A DNA stretch of 64,000 nt from Puniceibacterium confluentis (GTDB lineage: Bacteria > Pseudomonadota > Alphaproteobacteria > Rhodobacterales > Rhodobacteraceae): positions 62,001 to 126,000 of the forward strand of contig NZ_VOJI01000007.1 of NCBI RefSeq assembly GCF_007923445.1. Direction: 5' to 3'. Numbering within the stretch: the stretch's first letter is position 1; the number at the start of each line of letters is the position of its first letter. A model generated the notes under the pieces. That model worked only from the letters and a program-made list of their open reading frames with translations. It was not told the DNA's origin and did no database searches. Positions 16,597 through 26,154 of this stretch are shown here, piece by piece. The position numbers and the translations under genes are program-made.

Positions 16597-18623
16597 GTGT
16601 CCCCCCTCGGGCCGAAGACAGGCCGAAACAGGTCGCTGAGGGCCCTTGAGCCCGCGTTGGTCAGGTGATTGTTGTCAAAGTAGAACCCGGAGCCGCCGTG
16701 CACCGCCGAACAGAGGTCGTCGGAACAGAGCGGCCCCCAGGTGTCGATCCAGCGGATCTTGCCTTCGTCAGCCAGTGCGCGGAACGGGGCTTCGGCGACC
16801 GCCACCCGCGACTCGACCTCGGCGCGCGCGACCGTAGGGACCGTCACCACCGGAGCGGCCAGCGGCCAGCCGGTGTGAGCCGCCTCGCGCGCGGCCAGCC
16901 GGGAATCGTATCCGGGGATTTCGGGCACCTGGCGCAGCACGTCCACTTCGTCAAAATGCTGGTGCAGATGTGCGACCGTATTGCGCAGGGCCCGGGCCAA
17001 CAACTCGCTTTGCGTCAGGTCAAGGTTCAGCGGGCCGGTCGTCGGGTACAGGGCGATCCTGTTCGCCGCGTCCAGTCCGACACCTCTGCCGGTGGCATAA
17101 TAGCTCCAGCGCGCGATCAGCAGCACGCGGCGCAGTTCGTCCATCCGCCCAAACGCCTGCTTGATCTGCAGATTGGCCTGGGTGCAGGCGGTGTCCTGAG
17201 CCAGGGTGGCAGCGTTTTCGACCTTGCGCAGGTCAAAAACCGGCGGGCAGCCTGCGTGCCAAAGGATGAGGCCGGGGGTCCCGGCCTGCCAGGCCGCCTG
17301 ATCCAGACCTTCCTTGAAGGCCCGCACATGGCTGTCCCCCCAGACCAGAACCTGCGGTGCGCCCTCGGGGCCGATCGGGCAAACTTCGAGTCCGCTGAGC
17401 GGGCCCTTGTCGGCCACACGGCAGCGGCTCCAGTCCTGCAGAAAGTCCCCGGCGGCAGTGATCTGCACCCGCGCCTCGGGCCGGAACCGCCCGGGCAGGC
17501 CGTCGCGCAGATAAACCAGCGATCCCAGTGCCAGCAGCACAGCGGAAGCCAGCGCCGCCGTGCCAAGCACACTGACCCCCGACAACCGCGACGCCTGGCG
17601 CACAGGCTGTTCGACATAGCGCCAGGACAGATAGGCCAGCCCGACTGAGAGGGCCATCCAGACGGCCGGTTCCACCGGGTTGGCATACTGTCCGCGCAGG
17701 TACAGCGACAGCACCAGCACCGGCCAGTGCCACAGGTAGAGCGAATACGAAATCAGCCCGAAGAACACGGGCACGGGGTGTCGCAGCCAACGGTTGACGG
17801 CACTGGGCGCGCTCAGGTTGGCAAGGATCAGCAGCGTCCCCGCCACCGGCAGCAGCGCCTGCACTCCGGGAAACCCGGGTCCGGGCTGGATCGCGACCAC
17901 GGCGGCAAAGACAAACAACAGCCCCAGCCAGGACATTGGGACAGACCGCAGTGCGGGACGTTCGCGTCGCTGCATCCAGATCGCCAGCACCACACCCGAC
18001 AACAGCTCCCATGCCCGGAACGGGAACAGGTAAAAGGCGGCAACCGGCATCGTGTCGCTGAACAGCGCCGATGCGGCAAAGGAAGCGGCGCAGACGGCGG
18101 TCAGAACCGGCAGTAGCAGGGCGCCGTGGCGCGCCAGCAACAGGATGACCAGCGGCAGAAAGACATAGAACTGCTCTTCGACCGACAGCGACCAGGTGTG
18201 GAGCAACGGTTTCTGATCCGAGGCGGAGTCGAAATATCCCGCGCCGCGGTAAAAGTAGACGTTGGACAGGTAGACAACCGAGGCGATCAGGGTCTTGCCG
18301 TATTCGCGGAACTCGAAGGGCAACATCAGCGCCCAGCCCACCAGCGTTGTCACCAGCGCCATCACAAAGAAGGCGGGCGCGAGCCGCCGGAACCGGCGGA
18401 TGTAGAAACGCCACAGGTTCAGCGTGCCGCGATCCCAGTATTCCCGCCACAGGATGCCGCCGATCAGATATCCCGAAATGACAAAGAAGATGTCGACGCC
18501 GACAAAGCCGCCGTCGAGTATCGGCAGCCCGAAGTGATACAGCACGACCGCCAGAACCGCGACAGCGCGCAACCCGTCAATTTCGGGGTGATAGGGCAGG
18601 GGGCTGGGGGCGGGCCTTTGCAT
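16593..18623 (-). CDS. OafA/YrhL-type membrane acyltransferase with C-terminal SGNH domain
   Basis: The protein has about 676 residues. The N-terminal ~370 residues form an acyltransferase-3 domain of about ten membrane segments, beginning YHPEIDGLRAVAVLAVVLYHFG and including GFVGVDIFFVISGY and SLSVEEQFYVFLP. The C-terminal part is an extracytoplasmic SGNH/GDSL-like domain (VWGDSHVRAF and, near the end, DNNHLTNAG). It should O-acetylate or otherwise acylate the exported polysaccharide. Start choice is uncertain: the ATG at 18623 gives the usual short N-terminus, while a GTG at 18662 has GGAAG 11 bases upstream. It is the first gene of the run 18623-14252. Confidence 0.9.
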   Translation of the reverse strand: MQRPAPSPLPYHPEIDGLRAVAVLAVVLYHFGLPILDGGFVGVDIFFVISGYLIGGILWREYWDRGTLNLWRFYIRRFRRLAPAFFVMALVTTLVGWALMLPFEFREYGKTLIASVVYLSNVYFYRGAGYFDSASDQKPLLHTWSLSVEEQFYVFLPLVILLLARHGALLLPVLTAVCAASFAASALFSDTMPVAAFYLFPFRAWELLSGVVLAIWMQRRERPALRSVPMSWLGLLFVFAAVVAIQPGPGFPGVQALLPVAGTLLILANLSAPSAVNRWLRHPVPVFFGLISYSLYLWHWPVLVLSLYLRGQYANPVEPAVWMALSVGLAYLSWRYVEQPVRQASRLSGVSVLGTAALASAVLLALGSLVYLRDGLPGRFRPEARVQITAAGDFLQDWSRCRVADKGPLSGLEVCPIGPEGAPQVLVWGDSHVRAFKEGLDQAAWQAGTPGLILWHAGCPPVFDLRKVENAATLAQDTACTQANLQIKQAFGRMDELRRVLLIARWSYYATGRGVGLDAANRIALYPTTGPLNLDLTQSELLARALRNTVAHLHQHFDEVDVLRQVPEIPGYDSRLAAREAAHTGWPLAAPVVTVPTVARAEVESRVAVAEAPFRALADEGKIRWIDTWGPLCSDDLCSAVHGGSGFYFDNNHLTNAGSRALSDLFRPVFGPRGDT

Positions 18624-18871
18624 CTCAGGCCGTCGCTCGGGCGCACTCTGGGGGCAATACACTGGTCACTGATCTTCCATTTCGCAACGATGCGCCACTC
18701 GCCCCCGGGTTTTGCGCAGTGCGTTCTTTAAGAATAACAGACGCTTTGCTGTCAAGCGCCCAAAGGTCAGGAACCCGCGTGACGACCGTACAAAGGCACA
18801 TACCACACAGTTGCAGCGCAATTGTGACGCGCCAGGGCCGCTGCCGCGGCTGCCAGAGGGTCGGGGCGATG

Positions 18872-20152
18872 TCAGAAAAAGTCTGGCCTGGGCCCGCGGT
18901 CCAGCACCCAGTCGTACACCCGGGCCACCTGAGCGGCCTTGCGCGACCACAGGAAATGGCTTTGTACCCGTGCCCGGGCGGCAGCGGCCACCGGCTGGAT
19001 GGCTGCGGGATTGCTGGCCAGGCCGGTCAGTTCGGCCTGGAACCCCCGGACGATGTCGGCCCGGCTGCCGCAGGCAACCTTGTAGCCGGTGCCCGGCACC
19101 ACCAGTTCGCCGGGACCGGCGTAGTCCACGATCAGCGGCGCCACCCCCAGTGCCATCGCTTCGAGCACGACGCCGCCGCCAAATTCGCGGATCGACGGAA
19201 ACGCCAGCAAATGGCACGAGGCCATCACATTCTGCACCGACTCGTGCGGCATCCAGCCGTGAAAGGTGACCGCCGCGCCGTAGCGCTCTGCCTGCCGACG
19301 CAGCGCGGGCATCATCGGGCCGTCGCCGATGATATCGAGCGTCATGCGTTCCTGTGCCAGCAGAAGCCCGGCGGCCTCCAGCAGCATGTCCGCCCCCTTG
19401 TAGGGCACCAGCCTGCCGACAAAGCAGGCGCGCAGCGGCCCGGTTGCAGGTCTTGCCACCTGCGAGAACCGCAGGGGATCAATGCCGTTCTCGGGCAGGT
19501 AGATCACCTTGTCCGCATGCTGTCCGGGGACTTCGCCGGCGGTGTGGCGCGACCCTGCCAGAATGGCCGAGGCATGGCGCAGAGTGGCGTCGCGGCCGGG
19601 CAGGGCCTTGTAGGCGCCGCGCAGATAGCTCAGCCATTCGCGTTCGCGCCGCCGCTCGGCGTCAAAGCCCGGCGGCCAGGGCACGCCGCCATTCAGCGGT
19701 CCGAGAACAAACGGCACCCCGGCGCGGGCGCATTTGCCCGCCAGCGGTGACGATATCGTCGGGCTCAACGGGGTCACCCGGTGCACGATGTCCCAGGCGC
19801 CGCCCTGGATCTTGGCGCCGAAGTGACGCCAGACCAGATGTTCGAACCACGGATAGCTCAGCGCGTTGATTGCCTGGACCATGGTCCAGCCCTTGCCCTC
19901 GCCCATCCGCAGCTTTTCCGCGATCTTCCACATCGGTCGCGCCAAGGCTTCGGAATCGATGGCGGTGAAATCCTGACCTTCGATCCAGCCTGCCCGCAGG
20001 AATGCGTCGCGATTGCGCACCTGCGTGACCACATGCACATCCGCGACGTCGCGCAGCGCCCGGGCCATCGACCAGCCGACCAGCGGGACGCTGACCCATT
20101 CCGGATTGGCGGCTTCGGCGATCACAAGCACCTTGGGGCGGGCGTCAGGCAT
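18872..20152 (-). CDS. Glycosyltransferase family 4
   Basis: The 426-residue GT-B enzyme has LVGWSMARAL near the N-terminus, FVGRLVPYKGADMLLEA in the donor half, and REFGGGVVLEAMALG as the EX7E-like region. It is predicted to extend the exopolysaccharide repeat unit. It lies six bases downstream of the Wzy-like gene on the same strand, so the two form an operon. Confidence 0.9.
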   Translation of the reverse strand: MPDARPKVLVIAEAANPEWVSVPLVGWSMARALRDVADVHVVTQVRNRDAFLRAGWIEGQDFTAIDSEALARPMWKIAEKLRMGEGKGWTMVQAINALSYPWFEHLVWRHFGAKIQGGAWDIVHRVTPLSPTISSPLAGKCARAGVPFVLGPLNGGVPWPPGFDAERRREREWLSYLRGAYKALPGRDATLRHASAILAGSRHTAGEVPGQHADKVIYLPENGIDPLRFSQVARPATGPLRACFVGRLVPYKGADMLLEAAGLLLAQERMTLDIIGDGPMMPALRRQAERYGAAVTFHGWMPHESVQNVMASCHLLAFPSIREFGGGVVLEAMALGVAPLIVDYAGPGELVVPGTGYKVACGSRADIVRGFQAELTGLASNPAAIQPVAAAARARVQSHFLWSRKAAQVARVYDWVLDRGPRPDFF

Positions 20153-20158
20153 CGGATC

Positions 20159-21550
20159 TCACAGGATTGACTGCCATTTCAGCGCATCGGTATCGGCCTG
20201 CTTCAGCCGCTGGGACTTGAGCACTTCGGCATAGCCGGTCAATGCCCCGACCACCAGCCAGGTCAGCGGCGTCAGGGTCGCATTCGGCAGCATGTCGAAG
20301 ATGTTGACCGCCAGGATCAGCGACAGCGGCGCGATGAACGGTGAGACGACGTCTTCTCGCATCGCCACCGCTTCGCGCCACAACAACAGCAGCGGCAGCA
20401 GAAGCAGCCCGAACTCGGCCAGATAGCCGACCCAGCCATAGATCCCGATCAGGATGATCCAGCGCCCGTCGGTCACCGTCAGGATGTTGCCCGTGTTGGG
20501 GTCGAGGATATGGTTGCGCCCCCAGCTGCCCCAGCCGAACACCGGCTTGAGATAGGCGCGTTCCAGCAGCGTGTTTTCGTTGTCGAAACGGAACTCCAGC
20601 GACGCCGCCCTTTCGGGATCGATCGCCGCAGCCTGCGCCAGAAGCTTGTCCTGCGGCACCAGATCGGCGCCCTTGAGGACGGGATAGGCCACCGCCAGCG
20701 CCCCGATCAGGATCGCCACGCGAATCTGCATCACCGTGCCCAGAAGCACGACGCAGGGCACCAGCGCCACCGCAAAGATCAGGGCCCCCAGCGACTTGGC
20801 CAGGACCAGCACCACCGAAAGATAGGCTGCCGCCAGCAGCAGGGAAATGTTGTGCGACTTGTCGTTGCGCCACAGCGCAAAGGCGCTGACCGCCGCCGTC
20901 ATGGCAAAGAATGCGACCCACAGCCCGTGATACAGAAACACCACCGGTCGGAAGCCGCCCGCGCGGATCGATTGGCCAAAGAAGTGTTGGTAGTAGCCGT
21001 AAATCCAGTTGTTGAGCTGCGGTGACAGCCTGATTTCGATCAGCATGGGAACCGAATAGACCAGTCCGCCGATCATCAGCGCCAGCATCAGATCCTTTTG
21101 CGCGCCGCCATTCGCCAGATGCTGCCGCGCCAGCAGAAACGGCAGGATCAGCAGGAACTGCTGCAACGCCAGAGCGACGGCATCCTTGGGGCCCAGCCCG
21201 GGCAGACCGATATTGCCGTAAAACACCGGTTCGCCATTGGTGGCCACAGTCAGCATTGGCGAAAAGACAAAGATCAGCACCAGCGCGCGGCCCACCAGCG
21301 TCTGCGGCAGCAGCGAGGCGGGTCGGCCATAAATCCACAGCGACACGAGAAAGGCCGTCAGCGCCGGAATGTTGTGCTTGTTCAACGGCGGCAGCAGCGG
21401 CAGGTCGAACACCGCCGGGCTTTCGGGCAGGAACAGATAAGCCCCCAGCAGCGACGCGATCAGAGCCCGCTGTGCCGACAGGCGGTTGAACAGAGCAACC
21501 GTCACCAGTGGCCAGAGCGCCAGCATGAGAAAAGCAAAGGGGTTTGGCAT
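20159..21550 (-). CDS. Wzy/O-antigen-ligase-like polysaccharide polymerase (membrane protein)
   Basis: The 463-residue protein has roughly eleven membrane segments and a large extracytoplasmic loop around residues 300-370 (RFDNENTLLERAYLKPVFGWGSWGRNHILD). This is the usual layout of Wzy polymerases and WaaL-like ligases, which share little sequence. It is probably the repeat-unit polymerase for this locus and would work with the Wzz protein at 3533-4855. The start at 21550 (MPNPFAFLMLALWPL) puts the first membrane segment at the N-terminus. The frame is open 27 codons further without sense as protein. Confidence 0.8.
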   Translation of the reverse strand: MPNPFAFLMLALWPLVTVALFNRLSAQRALIASLLGAYLFLPESPAVFDLPLLPPLNKHNIPALTAFLVSLWIYGRPASLLPQTLVGRALVLIFVFSPMLTVATNGEPVFYGNIGLPGLGPKDAVALALQQFLLILPFLLARQHLANGGAQKDLMLALMIGGLVYSVPMLIEIRLSPQLNNWIYGYYQHFFGQSIRAGGFRPVVFLYHGLWVAFFAMTAAVSAFALWRNDKSHNISLLLAAAYLSVVLVLAKSLGALIFAVALVPCVVLLGTVMQIRVAILIGALAVAYPVLKGADLVPQDKLLAQAAAIDPERAASLEFRFDNENTLLERAYLKPVFGWGSWGRNHILDPNTGNILTVTDGRWIILIGIYGWVGYLAEFGLLLLPLLLLWREAVAMREDVVSPFIAPLSLILAVNIFDMLPNATLTPLTWLVVGALTGYAEVLKSQRLKQADTDALKWQSIL

Positions 21551-21793
21551 CCCGACGCAGAAAACCTTTTGTCCACCACGCTCCGCAGGCCCCCCAAGAC
21601 CCCGGATCGCTGTGTCCACCCTATCCGGCATTGCCGCATATGTCCCGGGTTTCTTGGAAACATGCGTTCAGGGGCATTATATGATGACATTATAGCCGCG
21701 TTCGGACCGGACCGGTCTGTCCGTGCCACGCTTCTGCCCGATTGTGATGCCACACGTCCGGCCCAGCGATGTGTTGCCAGTTGAAGGGTGCCC

Positions 21794-22987
21794 ATGACAA
21801 AAGCCGACCGCCTGCGCATCGCCTATCTGTGTGACATCACTCCGCTGAACCGCAACCTCTATTCAGGCGGCAACGCGCGGTTGTACGATGCGCTGCAGAA
21901 ACATGTCGGCGATGTCTCGATATTGTCGAACAGCTGGCACAGTGCCGAACCGGTCCGCCGTCTGATGCATGCCCTGCCCGAAGCGATCAACATCCGGGCC
22001 CGCTGGCGCACGCATCTGGCGCTGGCCCGGCTGATTTCGCGCGGGGTGCAGCGCGAACTGGCGCAGGGGCGCTATGACGTGCTGTTCTGTGCCTACTCGA
22101 TCCAGTCGATGTTCCGGGTCGAACCGCCTTATCCGATCCTCAAGGTCTTTACCTCGGATGCCACCCAGACCACGTACCGCAATTCCGAAATCGGTTCGTT
22201 CCACAAATCCGCGATCCGCGCGTCGCGCCTTCTGGACCCGATGATTCAGGGCGCGGAAAAACACGTGTTGCGCAACACCGACCTGCAGCTCTGGCCCTCG
22301 ACCTGGCTGAAATCCGCGGCGGACAAGCTGTACGGGCTGGGCGACACGACGTCCAAACATGTGCCCTGGGGCGCCAACCTTGCCACCCCCGCGCCACGAA
22401 TCACGCCGACGCCCATTGCGCGCAACGCACCGCTGCGGCTGATCCTGATCGGCCGCAACTGGTGGGCCAAGGGCGGGCCGGTCGCGTTCGAGACGATGAA
22501 GGCGCTGCGCGCCCGCAACATTGATGCCCGGCTGACTGTGATCGGCTGCCAGCCGCCCGATTTTCATCTGAACGAATTCGTCACTGTGCACCGACAGCTC
22601 GACAAGGGGGTTCCGGACCAGCTCGCCCTGTTCGAAAAAACCCTCGACCGCGCCCATTTCATGGTGATGCCGTCGTATGAATCCTACGGGTTCGCCTTTT
22701 GCGAGGCCTCGGCCTATGGCGTTCCGTCGCTGTGCCTGCGGGTGGGCGGCGTGCCGATCCGGGACGGCATCAATGGCCATGCCCTGCCGGTAACTGCCAC
22801 GGTGGAAGATTTTGCCCGCCGCATCGAATTCTACCTCGACAACCCCGATGCCTACTGGGCCATCAGTCAAAGCACCCGCCAGGAGTTCGAGACCTCGCTG
22901 AACTGGGATGCCTGGGGCAAGCGCACCGCCACCCTGATTCACGAGGCGCGCGCCGCCCGTGGCCTGCCGTCTGCGGACGCCGCCTGA
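21794..22987 (+). CDS. Glycosyltransferase family 4
   Basis: The ~397-residue GT-B glycosyltransferase has LRIAYLCDITPLN near the start, a donor-half strand LRLILIGRNWWAKGG, and PSYESYGFAFCEASAYG as the EX7E region. The ATG at 21794 has GAAGG six bases upstream. A GTG two codons earlier is less likely. It is the last gene of the exopolysaccharide locus on this side and is read away from the Wzy-like gene, with ~240 bases between them for both promoters. Confidence 0.88.
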   Translation: MTKADRLRIAYLCDITPLNRNLYSGGNARLYDALQKHVGDVSILSNSWHSAEPVRRLMHALPEAINIRARWRTHLALARLISRGVQRELAQGRYDVLFCAYSIQSMFRVEPPYPILKVFTSDATQTTYRNSEIGSFHKSAIRASRLLDPMIQGAEKHVLRNTDLQLWPSTWLKSAADKLYGLGDTTSKHVPWGANLATPAPRITPTPIARNAPLRLILIGRNWWAKGGPVAFETMKALRARNIDARLTVIGCQPPDFHLNEFVTVHRQLDKGVPDQLALFEKTLDRAHFMVMPSYESYGFAFCEASAYGVPSLCLRVGGVPIRDGINGHALPVTATVEDFARRIEFYLDNPDAYWAISQSTRQEFETSLNWDAWGKRTATLIHEARAARGLPSADAA

Positions 22988-22988
22988 A

Positions 22989-23021
22989 CTGGTCTTAAGC
23001 TGGCATCGACACTGGCCCTAT
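22989..23021 (+). promoter_or_regulatory. Three direct repeats CTGGNC-like upstream of xsc (probable TauR/MocR sites)
   Basis: CTGGTCTTAA (22989), CTGGCATCGA (23000) and CTGGCCCTAT (23012) start 11 and 12 bases apart, one helical turn each, about 80-113 bases before the xsc ATG. The first copy plus its next base (CTGGTCTTAAG) recurs exactly upstream of the MocR regulator gene at 34990. TauR of Rhodobacter is known to use CTGGAC-type direct repeats, as I recall. The assignment is inference. Confidence 0.6.
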
Positions 23022-23101
23022 CCGCCGCCCTGCTGCCCGACTACCCTGCGATCCAATGCGCCGCCATTTCGCGCCGCCCGCCGCTTATGGGGACACCGAG
23101 C

Positions 23102-24874
23102 ATGAAAATGACCACCGAAGAAGCCTTCGTCAAAACGCTCCAGCGCCACGGCATCGAACATGCCTTTGGCATCATCGGATCGGCCTTCATGCCGATTTCG
23201 GACCTGTTCCCGCGGGCCGGCATCCAGTTCTGGGACTGCGCCCACGAAGGGTCCGGCGGGATGATGGCCGACGGCTACACCCGCGCCTCGGGCAAGATGT
23301 CGATGATGATCGCCCAGAACGGCCCCGGCATCACCAACTTCGTCACTGCCGTGAAAACCGCCTACTGGAACCACACGCCGCTGCTGCTGGTGACGCCGCA
23401 GGCCGCGAACAAGACCATCGGCATGGGCGGGTTTCAGGAGGTCGAGCAGATGAAGCTGTTCGAGGACATGGTGGCCTATCAGGAAGAGGTGCGCGACCCG
23501 TCCCGTGTCGCCGAGGTGCTGAACCGGGTGATCCTTCAGGCGAAACGGGCTTCGGCCCCGGCGCAGATCAACATGCCGCGCGACTACTGGACCCAGGTGA
23601 TCGACATCGAGATCCCCGAAGTGGTGGAATTCGAGCGCCCGTCCGGTGGCGATGCCGCCATCGCCAGGGCGGCCGACCTGCTCTCCAAGGCCAGGTTCCC
23701 GGTGATCCTCAACGGCGCGGGCGTGGTGCTGGCCGGTGCGATCCCCGCAACCATCAAGCTGGCGGAAAAGCTCGCCGCGCCGGTCTGTGTCGGCTATCAG
23801 CACAACGACGCCTTCCCCGGCGGCCATCCGCAATTTGCCGGTCCGCTGGGCTATAACGGGTCCAAGGCGGGCATGGAGCTCATCGCCAAGGCCGACGTCG
23901 TGCTCTGTCTCGGCACCCGGCTCAACCCGTTTTCGACCCTGCCGGGCTATGGCATCGACTACTGGCCCAAGGATGCCGCGATCATTCAGGTCGATCTGAA
24001 CCCCGACCGCATCGGCCTCACCAAGAAGGTCAGCGTCGGCATCGTCGGCGATGCGAAGAAGGTGGCCGAGGCGCTGCTCTCGCGGATCGAGGATCCGGCG
24101 GATGACGCGAAACGCGACCGTCTCGACCTGATCGGCAAGACCAGGTCGCAATGGGCGCAGCAGCTTTCGAGCATGGATCACGAGGACGACGATCCCGGCA
24201 CCACCTGGAACCAGCGGGCCCGCGACGACAAGCCCGACTGGATGAGCCCCCGCATGGCCTGGCGCGCCATTCAATCGGCGCTCCCGCGCGAGGCGATCAT
24301 CAGTTCGGACATCGGCAACAACTGCGCCATCGGCAATGCCTACCCCAGCTTTGACGAGGGCCGCAAATACCTTGCGCCGGGTCTGTTCGGCCCCTGCGGC
24401 TATGGCCTGCCCGCCATCGTCGGCGCCAAGATCGGCTGCCCGGACGTGCCGGTGGTCGGCTTTGCCGGCGACGGCGCCTTCGGCATCGCGGTGACGGAAC
24501 TCACCGCCATTGGCCGGTCGGAATGGCCCGCGATCACCATGGTGGTGTTCCGCAACTACCAGTGGGGTGCGGAAAAGCGCAACTCGACCCTGTGGTACGA
24601 TGACAACTTTGTCGGCACCGAACTGGACGACGGGGTGAGCTATGCCGGAATCGCCCAAGCCTGTGGGCTGAAGGGGGTGCAGGCCAAGACCATGGAGGGG
24701 CTGAAACAGGCGCTCGCCACCGCGATCACCGATCAGATGCAGCACGGCAAGACCACGCTCATCGAGGCGCTGATCAATCAGGAGCTGGGCGAGCCGTTCC
24801 GCCGCGACGCGATGAAGAAGCCGGTCTCGGTGGCCGGTATCTCGGCGTCGGACATGCGCCCGCAGACCGTATGA
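23102..24874 (+). CDS. xsc: Sulfoacetaldehyde acetyltransferase
   Basis: The ThDP-dependent enzyme (590 residues from MKMTTEEAF) converts sulfoacetaldehyde and phosphate to acetyl phosphate and sulfite, the desulfonation step of taurine and other C2 sulfonate breakdown. It has the ThDP-enzyme catalytic Glu in WDCAHEGSGG, a GDGAFGIAVTE...NYQWG cofactor motif, and long stretches typical of Xsc (HAFGIIGSAFMPISDLFP, YWNHTPLLLVTPQAANKTIGMGGFQE). The ATG at 23102 is preferred over one five codons earlier because Xsc proteins usually begin MKMTTEEAF. It is followed after four bases by acetate kinase and then the sulfite dehydrogenase genes. No tpa or taurine transporter gene is in the window. Confidence 0.95.
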   Translation: MKMTTEEAFVKTLQRHGIEHAFGIIGSAFMPISDLFPRAGIQFWDCAHEGSGGMMADGYTRASGKMSMMIAQNGPGITNFVTAVKTAYWNHTPLLLVTPQAANKTIGMGGFQEVEQMKLFEDMVAYQEEVRDPSRVAEVLNRVILQAKRASAPAQINMPRDYWTQVIDIEIPEVVEFERPSGGDAAIARAADLLSKARFPVILNGAGVVLAGAIPATIKLAEKLAAPVCVGYQHNDAFPGGHPQFAGPLGYNGSKAGMELIAKADVVLCLGTRLNPFSTLPGYGIDYWPKDAAIIQVDLNPDRIGLTKKVSVGIVGDAKKVAEALLSRIEDPADDAKRDRLDLIGKTRSQWAQQLSSMDHEDDDPGTTWNQRARDDKPDWMSPRMAWRAIQSALPREAIISSDIGNNCAIGNAYPSFDEGRKYLAPGLFGPCGYGLPAIVGAKIGCPDVPVVGFAGDGAFGIAVTELTAIGRSEWPAITMVVFRNYQWGAEKRNSTLWYDDNFVGTELDDGVSYAGIAQACGLKGVQAKTMEGLKQALATAITDQMQHGKTTLIEALINQELGEPFRRDAMKKPVSVAGISASDMRPQTV

Positions 24875-24878
24875 ACCG

Positions 24879-26024
24879 GTGAGCCGCAGGGCCGTCCTTG
24901 TGCTCAACGCCGGGTCGTCGTCGATCAAGGCGGCCGTGTTCGATGGCACGCTGACCGAACGGCTTGGCGCCATGGCCGACGGCATCGGGGCACCGGGACA
25001 GGGCAATCTGCGCTGTGGGTCGACGCGGGCCGTGCGCGACCTGCCGGACCATGCCGCCGCCCTGGGCGCGCTGCTCGAGGCACTGGCCGGTCAGGGCTAT
25101 GCGCTGTCCGATTTTGCCGCTGCCGGGCACCGGGTGGTGCATGGCGGTGCAGCGTTGACCGCGCCGGCGGTCGTCACTGCAACGGTGATGGCGCAGATCC
25201 GCGCCTACATCCCGCTGGCGCCGCTGCACAATCCGCACCATCTGGCCGGCATCGAGGCACTGTCGCTCCGCGCACCGGCACTGGTGCAATGCGCCAGTTT
25301 CGACACGGCGTTCCATGCCACCAATCCCGAGGTGGCACAGCGCTATGCGCTGCCCGCCGCCTTTGCGGCACAGGGCCTGCGCCGGTACGGATTTCACGGG
25401 CTCAGCTATGCGGCGCTGTGCGAGGCATTGCCGGCCCTCAGCGGGGCGCCTTTGCCGCGTCGGCTGCTGGCCTGTCACCTGGGCAACGGCGCCAGCCTCT
25501 GTGCCATACGCGGCGGTCGGTCGGTGGCCACCACAATGGGGTATTCGCCGCTCGAGGGGCTGACCATGGGCACGCGGGTCGGCACGCTTGACGCCAACGC
25601 GGTTCTGGATCTGGCTGCGCGCGACGGTATCGAAGCCACCCGCCGCCTGCTGAACTTTGACAGCGGATTGCGTGGGTTGTCGGGCGGCACGGCGGACATG
25701 CGGGCGCTGCTGGCGGACCCGTCACCCGAGGCGCGGTTCGCGGTCGAGCACTTTGTCTACTGGATCCTGCGCCACGCCGGTTCGATGATCGCGGCGATGG
25801 AAGGCGTAGACGCCATCGCCTTCACCGGGGGAATCGGTGAACATGCCGCCGCCCTGCGCCAGCGGATCCTCGAGGGTCTGCACTGGACCGGGGTCCGCCC
25901 TGCGGATGGCGCCACCGGCCCGGCACTGCATCAGCCGGAGTCTGCCGTCAGCGCCTGGTGCGTCCCCGCCGCCGAAGAACGCCAGATCGCCGCCGATACC
26001 CTGACATTGCTGAATGCCGGATGA
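24879..26024 (+). CDS. ackA: Acetate kinase
   Basis: The 381-residue protein makes ATP and acetate from acetyl phosphate. All family motifs are visible: VLNAGSSSIKAAVF near the start, AGHRVVHGG, FDTAFHATNPEVAQRYALP, YGFHGLSY, CHLGNGASLCA, SPLEGLTMGTRVGTLD and FTGGIGEH. The GTG start lies four bases after the xsc stop, so it is translated from the same message. Its place next to xsc implies that acetyl phosphate from desulfonation is used for substrate-level phosphorylation. Many relatives have a phosphotransacetylase gene (pta) at this position instead. Confidence 0.93.
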   Translation: MSRRAVLVLNAGSSSIKAAVFDGTLTERLGAMADGIGAPGQGNLRCGSTRAVRDLPDHAAALGALLEALAGQGYALSDFAAAGHRVVHGGAALTAPAVVTATVMAQIRAYIPLAPLHNPHHLAGIEALSLRAPALVQCASFDTAFHATNPEVAQRYALPAAFAAQGLRRYGFHGLSYAALCEALPALSGAPLPRRLLACHLGNGASLCAIRGGRSVATTMGYSPLEGLTMGTRVGTLDANAVLDLAARDGIEATRRLLNFDSGLRGLSGGTADMRALLADPSPEARFAVEHFVYWILRHAGSMIAAMEGVDAIAFTGGIGEHAAALRQRILEGLHWTGVRPADGATGPALHQPESAVSAWCVPAAEERQIAADTLTLLNAG

Positions 26025-26154
26025 GCGAACACATGTCCTCCCGCATCCCGAAATCCGGAACAGGTGTACGCCATGAGGCTGGTTCAGTAGAAAATTCTGG
26101 TCCCGTCGATCGCGATCCCCTAGCGTCCCGGAACAGGCATCACGAAGGTAAGGC

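Noticed and set aside
15157-16668. 503-codon plus-strand open frame opposite the GMC oxidoreductase
   Set aside because: Antisense shadow of a gene with intact FAD motifs and coupled neighbours.
23018-25006. 662-codon minus-strand open frame opposite xsc
   Set aside because: xsc is unmistakable on the other strand. The antisense protein has no domain.
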